Notes under the pieces: model-generated
What the model saw: only the letters and a program-made list of their open reading frames with translations
Told to the model about the DNA's origin: nothing
The model's database searches: none
Assembly (NCBI GenBank): GCA_934169925.1
Contig: CAKPOO010000003.1
Coordinates: forward strand, 96,176 to 160,175
Origin: an uncultured Clostridia bacterium
Lineage (GTDB): Bacteria > Bacillota > Clostridia > TANB77 > CAG-465
Length of the DNA stretch: 64,000 nt
Direction: 5' to 3'
Shown here: one piece after another, positions 46,808 through 54,107 of the stretch
Layout of the letters: each line of letters begins with the position of its first letter
Position numbering within the stretch: the stretch's first letter is position 1
Program-made: the position numbers and the translations under genes

Positions 46808-47659
46808 ATGAACTATACAGATGATGTTGTAACACATATAAAAAGTGAAGGTGGCATTGAATACTTAAAGTATAAATGTTTTGAAAAGTTTCCAAATTTA
46901 AATGTTATAACTACCTTAAGACATGGAGGATATAGTAAAGGTGTGTATAATAGTTTAAATGTAAGAACTGTTGGAAATGATAATATTGAAGATGTTTTTA
47001 AAAATGTTAAAAAGATATCAGATACAATAAATATAAAATTTGAAGATATATGTAAAGCAAGTCAAAATCATACAGATGATATTTTGGTATTAAATGAAAA
47101 TAATAAAGAAAAATATAAATATGAAAATTTAAATAAAGAATATTACGATGCATATATAACAAACAGTAAAAATATAGCAAGTTTGGTTACAACAGCAGAT
47201 TGTAATCCAATAATTGCATATGATCCTGTAAATAATGTTGTTTGTAATATTCATAGTGGTTGGAAAGGTACAGTAAAAAAGATATTTTTAAAGGCAGTAA
47301 AGAAAATGCATGATGAATTTAATTCAAATTATGAAGATATCGTTGTAGCTTGTGGACCATCTATTAAAAAATGTTGCTTTTCTAGTGAAGATGAAGAATT
47401 TAAAAAAATATTTTTAGATAATTTTAAATATAATGAAGATGAGTATATTTATTATGAAGATGATAAAAAAAGATTTCACATAGATTTAGAATATTTAATA
47501 AAAAAAGACTTAATAAATCTTGGAATATTGGAAGAAAATATACATTTTGCAAATATTTGTACAATGTGCAATCATGAAAACTTTTATTCATATCGATATG
47601 CAACATTAAAAAAACAAGAAGATTATGCAACTTTTGCAACTATTGCATATTTAAAATAA
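46808..47659 (+). CDS. pgeF: Peptidoglycan editing factor PgeF / polyphenol oxidase family
   Basis: This 283-residue member of the YfiH/DUF152 family has TTLRHGGYSKGVYNSLNV, SLVTTADCNPIIAYD, NIHSGWKGTVKKIF, VACGPSIKKCCF and a late NICTMCNHENFYSYR, which supply the conserved Cys/His cluster. Members hydrolyse mis-incorporated L-Ser from UDP-MurNAc or act on purine nucleosides. Two starts are possible: the ATG at 46769 (AAAGGAGAG, three bases away) and the ATG at 46808 (GGAGG, four bases away), in the same frame. The second gives the usual family length and is used here. The upstream 13 codons may be an extension or leader. Confidence 0.9.
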   Translation: MNYTDDVVTHIKSEGGIEYLKYKCFEKFPNLNVITTLRHGGYSKGVYNSLNVRTVGNDNIEDVFKNVKKISDTINIKFEDICKASQNHTDDILVLNENNKEKYKYENLNKEYYDAYITNSKNIASLVTTADCNPIIAYDPVNNVVCNIHSGWKGTVKKIFLKAVKKMHDEFNSNYEDIVVACGPSIKKCCFSSEDEEFKKIFLDNFKYNEDEYIYYEDDKKRFHIDLEYLIKKDLINLGILEENIHFANICTMCNHENFYSYRYATLKKQEDYATFATIAYLK

Positions 47660-47680
47660 TATTTATACAAAAGTTTTTTA

Positions 47681-47709
47681 TTGACTATACAAATTAATTT
47701 TGATATAAT
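47681..47709 (+). promoter_or_regulatory. pgsA promoter
   Basis: TTGACT at 47681-47686 and TATAAT at 47704-47709 have a 17-base spacer, one of the best promoters in the window. Confidence 0.82.
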
Positions 47710-47732
47710 CGTGATATTGGAGGGGATTTAAA

Positions 47733-48347
47733 ATGTGGAAAAAAATGAATTTACCAAATAAATTAACAATGATAAGAATTATTCTTGTACCTTTATTTGT
47801 ATTATTTATGGCTTTGCCAAAAACTTTAGTATGGAATTTATGGGTAGCATTAGGAATATTTATTGTTGCTGCTTTAACTGATTTTATTGATGGAAAAATA
47901 GCAAGAAGTAAAAATTTAATTACAAAATTTGGAAAAATTATGGATCCTTTAGCAGATAAAATGTTAGTTTCTGCAGGAGTTATAATGCTATCATATTATG
48001 GAATTATACCAGGTTGGATGAGTGCCATTATAATTCTTAGAGATTTCTTTGTAAATGCTTTAAGAATGTTTGGAGCTGATAGAAATGATGATTTATCAGC
48101 ATCTGTAAGTGGAAAAGTAAAAACTGCTTGTGAACTTGTTAGTATTCCACTTGCAATAATTAATATGGCTTTAGGTGCAACAAATGTTTATGGAGCATTC
48201 ATTGCAAATTCAATTTCAATGACTGTATTTTCTTTAATAATAAACATTTTTATGACAGTATTTGTATCTTTAGCAGTACTTGCAACTGTTTGGTCATTAG
48301 TTGACTATATAGTTAGATTTAAAGATTCAGTAAATGTTGAAGAATAA
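47733..48347 (+). CDS. pgsA: CDP-diacylglycerol--glycerol-3-phosphate 3-phosphatidyltransferase
   Basis: This 204-residue integral membrane enzyme makes phosphatidylglycerol phosphate. It carries the CDP-alcohol phosphotransferase signature D-x2-D-G-x2-A-R-x8-G-x3-D-x3-D, here DFIDGKIARSKN followed by GKIMDPLADK (about 49-76). Four to six membrane helices are seen, and the length is typical. RBS GGAGGGG is seven bases before the ATG. It has its own promoter and a terminator at 48444. Confidence 0.95.
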   Translation: MWKKMNLPNKLTMIRIILVPLFVLFMALPKTLVWNLWVALGIFIVAALTDFIDGKIARSKNLITKFGKIMDPLADKMLVSAGVIMLSYYGIIPGWMSAIIILRDFFVNALRMFGADRNDDLSASVSGKVKTACELVSIPLAIINMALGATNVYGAFIANSISMTVFSLIINIFMTVFVSLAVLATVWSLVDYIVRFKDSVNVEE

Positions 48348-48393
48348 TAAAAATTTTTAGTATAAAGTTAAATTTATGGTAAATAATAATAGT

Positions 48394-48429
48394 GTACAAA
48401 TATTATTTTATTATTATTTAAATTTGTAC
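48394..48429 (+). other. Hairpin in the pgsA 3' region
   Basis: GTACAAAT (48394-48401) pairs with ATTTGTAC (48422-48429) across an AT-only loop of 20 bases. No T run follows. It may be an RNA 3'-end structure upstream of the true terminator. Confidence 0.4.
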
Positions 48430-48443
48430 TTTATATATAATAG

Positions 48444-48487
48444 ATACGTAGATAATAAAAAAAGTTTATCTACGTATTTATTTTTTT
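48444..48487 (+). terminator. pgsA terminator
   Basis: ATACGTAGATAA pairs with TTATCTACGTAT (48444-48455 and 48466-48477), followed by T-rich sequence. Confidence 0.85.
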
Positions 48488-48554
48488 AGAATATATTGTA
48501 ATAAAAAACACATAATAAAAGTATGAAAAGTTTTATATAGGAGGTAAATTATAT

Positions 48555-48755
48555 ATGAAAGCTTTTTATAATATAATATTAGCTTTGGTAATAATAGGAG
48601 CTATTAACTGGGGAATGATTGGACTATTTTCAATAGATTTAGTAGGTCTAATTTTCGGTGGATCAACAAGTATACTTAGTAAAATTATATTTACTTTAGT
48701 AGGAATTGCCGGAATTTGCTCTATTGCTTTATTTCCAAGAGTTAATGAAGATTAA
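48555..48755 (+). CDS. DUF378 family small membrane protein
   Basis: This 66-residue protein has two membrane helices. It carries the DUF378 pattern LVIIGAINWGMIGLF near the N-terminus, then LVGLIFGG and LVGIAGICSIALF. The family has no established function and is common in Firmicutes. RBS ATAGGAGGT is ten bases before the ATG. It is monocistronic, with its terminator overlapping the end of the convergent spoIIR gene. Confidence 0.88.
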   Translation: MKAFYNIILALVIIGAINWGMIGLFSIDLVGLIFGGSTSILSKIIFTLVGIAGICSIALFPRVNED

Positions 48756-48788
48756 AAAGTACTTAGAGCTAATCTAAGTACTTTTTAA
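48754..48788. terminator. Bidirectional terminator overlapping the spoIIR 3' end
   Basis: Perfect 14-bp stem AAAAAGTACTTAGA with TCTAAGTACTTTTT. One half of the stem lies in the last codons of the minus-strand spoIIR gene. Confidence 0.85.
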
Positions 48789-49431
48789 TATTTTTTAAAA
48801 TTAAAGATTCATATTCTATATTTTCGTCTTTGCTATTATATACTTTACTGATACCAGGAGTTATAGTCTCATAATTATATAAACTTTTTATGTTTTCTTC
48901 ATCTGGAAATAGTAAACTCCAAATATTTTCACCATTACCATCTCCAAGAACTATTTGCATACTGTTATATGAACCTTTATCCATATAAACTTTTAAATCT
49001 TCTTTTTCATCATATTTGATTTTGCCATATTTTAATGTTGATGTGTAATTTTTGTTATCATTTTTTAGAGTATTATTTGATACTTCTAATATATTATTTA
49101 TATTATTTTTTAAAATTTCTTCTTTTTCTTCACTGCTTGAATTTTCACAATCTTTAAAAAGAGTAGAAATGTAGTTATTAACATTTTCATTTACTTTAAG
49201 CTTAGTTATTAAATCTGTTATAGAATTACTATTTGAAACAACATGTAATCTAAAGAATTTATCATTTTCATTACTTTTTGTAGTGTAAAAATATGCACAA
49301 GAAAGATTTAAAATTATAAAAGAAAAGATTGCAAGAATAGTGGTAAAGTATATTTTATTATTTTTGTTTATTTTATCATTATTGTTTTTATCATATATAC
49401 TTTTTATATTAAAATTTAATTTTTTTATCAT
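48769..49431 (-). CDS. spoIIR: Stage II sporulation protein R homologue
   Basis: This 220-residue protein has a basic cytoplasmic start, one membrane helix (about 28-48) that may act as a signal, and the SpoIIR pattern RLHVVSNSNSITDLITKLKV, then a late GSYNSMQIVLGDGNGENIWS and LFPDE. SpoIIR is secreted from the forespore and triggers SpoIIGA to process pro-sigma E. The usual Trp-Trp-Cys after the Asn (NWWCVLFPP) is replaced by IWSLLFPDE, so it is diverged. RBS AGGTGA is seven bases before the ATG. The presence of this gene indicates a sporulating ancestor. Confidence 0.82.
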   Translation of the reverse strand: MIKKLNFNIKSIYDKNNNDKINKNNKIYFTTILAIFSFIILNLSCAYFYTTKSNENDKFFRLHVVSNSNSITDLITKLKVNENVNNYISTLFKDCENSSSEEKEEILKNNINNILEVSNNTLKNDNKNYTSTLKYGKIKYDEKEDLKVYMDKGSYNSMQIVLGDGNGENIWSLLFPDEENIKSLYNYETITPGISKVYNSKDENIEYESLILKNIKKYLD

Positions 49432-49490
49432 TTGTCATTCACCTAAAAATATTATTTGAATAATATTTTTTTTAATACATAAAAAAATGC

Positions 49491-49571
49491 ACTAGTTTTG
49501 TAGAAGGATAGAATAAAAAATATTATGTTGTCTTATGGGTACAATCTTCTACAAATTGGTATAAAACTAGT
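49491..49571 (+). other. Structured leader or small RNA candidate
   Basis: ACTAGTTTTGTAGAAG (49491-49506) can pair with CTTCTACAAA (49546-49555), and after a short bulge with AACTAGT (49565-49571). This encloses a 39-base internal region. It lies 64 bases upstream of the gene at 49635. No known riboswitch class was recognised. Confidence 0.4.
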
Positions 49572-49634
49572 CAAAAATTTTCGTTGATATATTTTTTTAC
49601 AAGAGTTAAAATTATAACTGTGAGGTGGAGATAT

Positions 49635-50066
49635 ATGAAAAAAATAAAAGTATGCTGTTTTACAGTTAATACAACACACGCTTGTATTATAGCTAATAAT
49701 TTTATAGAAAAAGAGCTCGAAAATGTAAAAGTGATTTATATAAACGAAAAAAGTGAAAAAAGAAAATTAAAAAATATCATAACTAAGTTTTATAAAAAGA
49801 TGAATAATAAATCTTTTTATACAGATTGGTTAAATGAAAAGGTAGTGCATGATTATGATAATGAAGAATTTGTTTTTGTGGTAAATGGATCACAAAACTT
49901 TGTAGATAAAGTAAATGAATACATTGATATAAACGATTCAACAGGTTATGTAATAAATTGCTATGATATATTAGATCTTAAAATTAATGTTAAAGATATT
50001 ATTGCAAAACATGATTATTATATCAATACAACAGGCATTGTGAAAAAAGAAATGCTTAAAAATTAG
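49635..50066 (+). CDS. Hypothetical protein
   Basis: This 143-residue protein is predicted soluble, alternating beta and helix, with Cys-Cys near the start (VCCFTVNTTHACIIANNFIE). A strong ribosome site GAGGTGGAG precedes the ATG at 49635; an in-frame TTG 51 bases upstream lacks one. I see no known motif. It is monocistronic, with a possible -10 box TATAAC at 49613-49618, downstream of a structured region. Confidence 0.65.
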   Translation: MKKIKVCCFTVNTTHACIIANNFIEKELENVKVIYINEKSEKRKLKNIITKFYKKMNNKSFYTDWLNEKVVHDYDNEEFVFVVNGSQNFVDKVNEYIDINDSTGYVINCYDILDLKINVKDIIAKHDYYINTTGIVKKEMLKN

Positions 50067-50097
50067 TATGCAACATATTTATATATAAACTCTTTCC

Positions 50098-50134
50098 AAT
50101 ATGAAAAGGCGATAAAGTCTTTTCATATTTTTTT
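50098..50134 (+). terminator. Intrinsic terminator
   Basis: Perfect 11-bp stem AATATGAAAAG with CTTTTCATATT, followed by T. Confidence 0.86.
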
Positions 50135-50136
50135 GC

Positions 50137-50165
50137 TTGAATTAAATTTTTTATTATGATATATT
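50137..50165 (+). promoter_or_regulatory. Promoter of the GT51 transglycosylase gene
   Basis: TTGAAT at 50137-50142 and TATATT at 50160-50165 with a 17-base spacer. Confidence 0.65.
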
Positions 50166-50189
50166 TTAATTATAAAAGAGGTGATATCT

Positions 50190-50891
50190 ATGAAATTATT
50201 TAAGAGAATAAAATTTTTCTTTTTTTTATTACTTGCTATAATTTTAGGATTTATAGGGTATATATGTTATGATGGGTATCAGCTATATTTATCAACAATA
50301 AAAGAAACTCCTATATCTTCAGCTGTAAATAAAATCAAAAATAGAAGCGATTACGTTAAATATTCAAATATACCTCAAGATTTAATTAATGCAACTGTTG
50401 CTATTGAGGATCATAGATTTTATGAACATACAGGTTTTGATATAGTAGGAATTATACGAGCTATAGTTAATGATTTTAATGATAAAAAATTAACTTCAGG
50501 TGGTAGTACAATAACTCAACAACTTGTGAAAAATATGTATTTTAAATTTGATAAGAAATTTTCAAGAAAAGTTGCTGAAGTTTTAATTGCGTATGAACTA
50601 GAAACAAGATATTCTAAAGAAGAAATTCTGACTATGTATTTAAATGTTATATATTATGGTGATGGACATTATGGAATATATGATGCATCAAATGGCTATT
50701 TTAATAAAGATCCAAAAGATCTTAGCTTTTACGAATGTACATTACTTGCAGGTATTCCAAATGCACCAAGTGTGTATTGTTTAAGTACAGGAGAAGCTCT
50801 TGCAAAACAAAGACGTATTCAGGTTATAAACGCTATGAAAAAGTATGGTTACTTAGATAAAAATTTTGTCGAAGAAACTAAAAAAGAGTAA
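50190..50891 (+). CDS. Monofunctional peptidoglycan transglycosylase (GT51)
   Basis: This 233-residue membrane-anchored glycosyltransferase polymerises lipid II into glycan strands. One N-terminal helix (about 8-28) is followed by the GT51 motifs: AIEDHRFYEHTGFD (catalytic Glu), GGSTITQQLVKN, RKVAEVLIAYELE, and KEEILTMYLNVIYYGDGHYG. It stops after the GT domain with no transpeptidase domain, so it is MtgA-like and not a full class A penicillin-binding protein. The ATG at 50190 has GAGGTGAT upstream; the in-frame GTG at 50181 is part of that site. Confidence 0.93.
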   Translation: MKLFKRIKFFFFLLLAIILGFIGYICYDGYQLYLSTIKETPISSAVNKIKNRSDYVKYSNIPQDLINATVAIEDHRFYEHTGFDIVGIIRAIVNDFNDKKLTSGGSTITQQLVKNMYFKFDKKFSRKVAEVLIAYELETRYSKEEILTMYLNVIYYGDGHYGIYDASNGYFNKDPKDLSFYECTLLAGIPNAPSVYCLSTGEALAKQRRIQVINAMKKYGYLDKNFVEETKKE

Positions 50892-50899
50892 TTTTTAAA

Positions 50900-50928
50900 T
50901 TGACATTTTATAATTTACGTTATAAAAT
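50900..50928 (+). promoter_or_regulatory. Rubrerythrin promoter with inverted repeat
   Basis: TTGACA at 50900-50905 and TAAAAT at 50923-50928 have a 17-base spacer. An inverted repeat TTTTATAA-6 bases-TTATAAAA (50906-50927) fills the spacer and -10 box, so a bound repressor would block transcription. It is PerR-box-like in sequence, but the half-sites are too far apart for the known consensus. Confidence 0.65.
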
Positions 50929-50973
50929 ACTTGTATTATAACTTTGATAGTTATTTTTTAAGGAGGAATTATT

Positions 50974-51513
50974 ATGGAATTAAAAGGATCAAAAACAGAG
51001 GAAAATTTAAAAGCAGCTTTTGCAGGCGAATCTCAAGCTAGAAATAAATATACATATTATGCTTCTAAAGCAAAAAAAGAAGGATATGAACAAATAGCAG
51101 CTATTTTTGAAGAAACTGCATTAAATGAAAAAGAACATGCTAAAATGTGGTTTAAAGAATTAAATGGTGGAGAAATAAAATCTACAGTTGAAAATTTAAA
51201 AGATGCAGCTGCAGGAGAAAACTTTGAATGGACTGATATGTATGCAAGTTTTGCAAAAACAGCTAAAGAAGAAGGTTTTGATAGAATAGCATTTTTATTT
51301 GATGCTGTTGGAAAAATTGAAAAAGAACATGAAGAAAGATTTAAAAAACTTCTTGCAAATATTGAAGATGGAAAAGTTTTTGAGTGTGGAGAAGTAAAAA
51401 TTTGGAAATGTAGAAATTGTGGTCATATACACATTGCTACAAAAGCTCCAGCTGTATGTCCAGTATGTTCACATCCACAATCATATTTTGAAATAAAAGC
51501 TGAAAATTATTAA
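50974..51513 (+). CDS. rbr: Rubrerythrin
   Basis: This 179-residue non-haem iron peroxidase of anaerobes has a ferritin-like di-iron four-helix domain (about 1-138) with [34 protein letters not shown] and a late [12 protein letters not shown]-terminal rubredoxin-like domain has two CxxC pairs (CRNCGH and CPVCSH). It reduces hydrogen peroxide using electrons passed through the rubredoxin iron. RBS AAGGAGG. It is monocistronic. Confidence 0.97.
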   Translation: MELKGSKTEENLKAAFAGESQARNKYTYYASKAKKEGYEQIAAIFEETALNEKEHAKMWFKELNGGEIKSTVENLKDAAAGENFEWTDMYASFAKTAKEEGFDRIAFLFDAVGKIEKEHEERFKKLLANIEDGKVFECGEVKIWKCRNCGHIHIATKAPAVCPVCSHPQSYFEIKAENY

Positions 51514-51530
51514 TAGATATGTTTATATGT

Positions 51531-51567
51531 AGACTTAAAGTGTATTAGTACTTTAAGTCTTTTTTTC
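51531..51567 (+). terminator. Rubrerythrin terminator
   Basis: Perfect 10-bp stem AGACTTAAAG with CTTTAAGTCT, then seven T. Confidence 0.88.
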
Positions 51568-51597
51568 GCAGAAATTAGAGCTTTTTTTGAAAAGTTA

Positions 51598-51643
51598 TTT
51601 ACAATTGTGCTACAAAATGATAAAATGTATGCATAATTGTAAA
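51598..51643 (+). promoter_or_regulatory. abiE promoter and inverted-repeat operator
   Basis: TTTACAATTGTGC (51598-51610) and GCATAATTGTAAA (51631-51643) form an inverted repeat matching at 12 of 13 positions. Inside lies a promoter TTTACA-17 bases-TAAAAT (51598-51603, 51621-51626). The right half-site ends 12 bases before the abiEi ATG. This is the layout expected for negative autoregulation by the AbiEi antitoxin. Confidence 0.72.
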
Positions 51644-51655
51644 AGTGAGGTTAAT

Positions 51656-52240
51656 ATGATTGATAAAATTTTAAAACTAATGAAAAAAAATAATGGAATA
51701 ATAACACCTGCACAGTTAGAAAAAAAAGGAATATCAAGAGTATATTTATCAAAAATGGAAGAAGAAGGAATTATCGAAAAAATTGATAGGGGAATATATG
51801 TAACAAAAGATTTTAAATACGATGAGTATTATTTATTTCAACTAAAATATCCAAAAACAATTTTTTCTTGTAATACTGCTTTGTATTTTTATGAAATGAC
51901 AGAAAGAACTCCAATAAAAATGGATGTAACAATATATAGAGAATATAATCCATATAGATTTAAAGATGTAGTAAATGTTTATAAAGTTAGTAAAGAATTA
52001 TATAATTTAGGTGTTATAGAAATAAAGTCACCACAAGGAATGAAAGTTAGAACATACAATCTAGAAAGAACAGTGTGTGATATTATAAAAGATAAAGGTA
52101 GTTTAGATATAGAAATTAGAAATAAAGCAATAAAAAAGGCAATTAAAAGTAAGAGATTTAGTGCAAGTAAAATGTTTGAATATGCAAAAAAAATGAATAT
52201 ATATGATAAAGTAAAAAGTTATATGGAGGCGATTATATGA
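51656..52240 (+). CDS. abiEi: AbiEi-family antitoxin (type IV toxin-antitoxin)
   Basis: This 194-residue protein has an N-terminal winged-helix domain (KNNGIITPAQLEKKGISRVY, then GIIEKIDRGIYV) and a C-terminal domain with YNLERTVCDIIKDKGSLD, the AbiEi pattern. AbiEi represses its own promoter and neutralises the AbiEii toxin without binding it directly. RBS AAGTGAGGT. The ATG at 51656 is chosen; an in-frame TTG 69 bases upstream lies in the promoter. The stop overlaps the toxin start by four bases (ATGA). Confidence 0.9.
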   Translation: MIDKILKLMKKNNGIITPAQLEKKGISRVYLSKMEEEGIIEKIDRGIYVTKDFKYDEYYLFQLKYPKTIFSCNTALYFYEMTERTPIKMDVTIYREYNPYRFKDVVNVYKVSKELYNLGVIEIKSPQGMKVRTYNLERTVCDIIKDKGSLDIEIRNKAIKKAIKSKRFSASKMFEYAKKMNIYDKVKSYMEAII

Positions 52241-53064
52241 TAAAAAATGCTAAAAGTTTAATGGATAAGTCTAGAAATTTAGCCACAAGTTGTAATATTA
52301 CAGTAAACGAAGTATTGCAAAATTATATGTTTGAAAGAATATTAGAAAGATTATCTGTTTCAAAATATAAAAATAATTTTATATTAAAAGGTGGACTTTT
52401 ATTATCTTCAATAATGGGAATTGATACAAGAACAACTATGGATATGGATACTTGTATAAAAGGTATAGATTTAACAGATGAGCAACTATATGAAGTATTG
52501 CAAGAGATATTGAATATAGATGTAAATGATGGTGTGAAATTTGAAATCCGAAATTCTTTGCCAATTAAAGAAGATGATGACTATGGTGGATTAAAATATA
52601 ATCTGTTAGCTATATTTGATAATTTAAGAGTTAATTTAAGTATAGACATCGCTACAGGTGATTTAATTACGCCAAGAGAAATTGAATATGATTATAAAAT
52701 GATGTTTGATGATAAAAAATTAAAAATTATGACATATAACATAGAAAGTATAATTGCAGAAAAGTTTCAAACAGTAATAAGTAGAGGAATATTAAATAGT
52801 AGAATGAAAGATTATTATGATTTATATTATTTGATTACCTATAAAGAGTTTTCGAAAGAAAATTTAAAAAATGCAATAATAAAAACATTTAATAAAAGAG
52901 ATACAGATATAAATACTATAGATAAAGTTATTGATGAAATAGAAAAAAGTGAATTTGTAAAAGATTTATGGATAAATTATTCAGAAAAACATCAATATGC
53001 AAAAAATTTAGAGTTTAAAAATGTGGTAAATTCTATAAAAAGCATAGAAAAATTATTTTTATAA
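52237..53064 (+). CDS. abiEii: AbiEii-family nucleotidyltransferase toxin
   Basis: This 275-residue nucleotidyltransferase has the core KGGLLLSSIMG (51-61) and TTMDMD with metal-binding aspartates D69 and D71, then ATGDLITPREIEYDY. MAEKFQTV-like IAEKFQTVISRG and RMKDYYDLYYL complete the AbiEii/DUF1814 pattern. Related toxins transfer nucleotides to tRNA and block growth on phage infection. It is translationally coupled to the antitoxin (ATGA overlap, RBS TGGAGG). All expected motifs are present, so it is likely active. Confidence 0.9.
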   Translation: MIKNAKSLMDKSRNLATSCNITVNEVLQNYMFERILERLSVSKYKNNFILKGGLLLSSIMGIDTRTTMDMDTCIKGIDLTDEQLYEVLQEILNIDVNDGVKFEIRNSLPIKEDDDYGGLKYNLLAIFDNLRVNLSIDIATGDLITPREIEYDYKMMFDDKKLKIMTYNIESIIAEKFQTVISRGILNSRMKDYYDLYYLITYKEFSKENLKNAIIKTFNKRDTDINTIDKVIDEIEKSEFVKDLWINYSEKHQYAKNLEFKNVVNSIKSIEKLFL

Positions 53065-53074
53065 TTATAATACA

Positions 53075-53122
53075 AAAAAGTAAAATATTAGTATAAAAGT
53101 ACAGAAGTATTTTACTTTTTTT
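53075..53122 (+). terminator. abiE terminator
   Basis: Perfect 13-bp stem AAAAAGTAAAATA with TATTTTACTTTTT and a 20-base loop. Confidence 0.78.
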
Positions 53123-53140
53123 ATGCTATTTTACATAATG

Positions 53141-53169
53141 TTGAAAAATACATGATTATGTGGTATAAT
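53141..53169 (+). promoter_or_regulatory. Promoter of the 107-residue protein gene
   Basis: TTGAAA at 53141-53146 and TATAAT at 53164-53169 with a 17-base spacer. Confidence 0.78.
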
Positions 53170-53223
53170 ATGTAGTATATGTTACTTTAGTTTACTTTTA
53201 ATAAAGGATAAAGGAGTGATAGT

Positions 53224-53547
53224 ATGGCAAAAGAAAATGTAGAGAAGTTAATAATAATTGCGTTCTATGATTCAAATTGTTATCATTTCGAAAATGGTGA
53301 TATAAATTTTGAAAAGGTGCCGGGACCAGTTATGGAAAATGTAGAGCTTATAAAAAGTTCTATGACAGAAATTGGAGCTAATTATGATATACCACTTAAA
53401 AAAGTAGTGTGGAATCTACTTTTACAGTATGCAAGAGGATATGTTTTACCAGAGGATATTATTGCAAAGCGTTTTGTTAGATTTGAAAAGTTACCTAAAA
53501 ATCCAGACTTTTTAAAACTTGCAAGAAAAGAAAGTGAGTATATATAA
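53224..53547 (+). CDS. Hypothetical protein
   Basis: This 107-residue soluble protein has no signal or membrane helix. A beta-strand start (KLIIIAFYDSN) leads to a helical half with VVWNLLLQYARGYVLPEDII. I do not recognise it. A strong promoter, RBS AAAGGAGTGAT and its own terminator indicate a real, separately expressed gene just downstream of the AbiE pair. The AbiE terminator separates them. Confidence 0.65.
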   Translation: MAKENVEKLIIIAFYDSNCYHFENGDINFEKVPGPVMENVELIKSSMTEIGANYDIPLKKVVWNLLLQYARGYVLPEDIIAKRFVRFEKLPKNPDFLKLARKESEYI

Positions 53548-53571
53548 TAGCATATTTTAAAAATTTAATAT

Positions 53572-53605
53572 AAAAATCTGTAAGAATATTTTCTTACAGA
53601 TTTTT
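53572..53605 (+). terminator. Intrinsic terminator
   Basis: Perfect 15-bp stem AAAAATCTGTAAGAA with TTCTTACAGATTTTT and a 4-base loop. Confidence 0.9.
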
Positions 53606-53607
53606 GT

Positions 53608-53636
53608 TTGAGAATTAAACAATATTATGGTAAAAT
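53608..53636 (+). promoter_or_regulatory. Promoter of dtd and downstream genes
   Basis: TTGAGA at 53608-53613 and TAAAAT at 53631-53636 with a 17-base spacer, directly after a terminator. Confidence 0.65.
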
Positions 53637-53655
53637 GTAACAGGATGTGATAAAA

Positions 53656-54093
53656 ATGAAATTTTTAGTACAAAGAGTAAAAAATGCAAGTGTTAGTGTA
53701 GATGAAAAAGAAATATCAAAAATTGATAATGGATTTTTAGTGTTTATAGGGATTGGAAAAGATGATACTTTAAATGAAGCTGATTATCTTGTAAATAAAT
53801 TATTAAATCTAAGAATTTTTGAAGATGAAAATATGAAAATGAACAAAAATATTATGCAGGTAAATGGAAGTTTACTTCTTGTATCACAGTTTACACTTTA
53901 TGCAGATACAACATCTGGAAATAGACCATCATTTACAAATGCAAAAGATCCTAAAGAGGCAAAAGATATTTATGAGTATGTTATAAAAAAGTGTAAAGAA
54001 AAAGTAGAAAACGTAAAAACTGGTATTTTTGGTGCTGATATGAAAGTAAGTTTATTAAATGACGGACCAGTTACAATTATGTTAGAAAGATAA
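53656..54093 (+). CDS. dtd: D-aminoacyl-tRNA deacylase
   Basis: This 145-residue enzyme removes D-amino acids from mischarged tRNA. It has the signature SQFTLYADTTSGNRPSFTNA (about 79-98), and the cis Gly-Pro element is in NDGPVTIMLE at the C-terminus. The start MKFLVQRVKNASV is the family's usual beginning; the in-frame GTG nine bases upstream belongs to the ribosome site AGGATGTGA. It is the first gene of a run continuing into the flavoprotein and glycosyltransferases. Confidence 0.96.
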   Translation: MKFLVQRVKNASVSVDEKEISKIDNGFLVFIGIGKDDTLNEADYLVNKLLNLRIFEDENMKMNKNIMQVNGSLLLVSQFTLYADTTSGNRPSFTNAKDPKEAKDIYEYVIKKCKEKVENVKTGIFGADMKVSLLNDGPVTIMLER

Positions 54094-54107
54094 TTGATGG
54101 AGAGATT

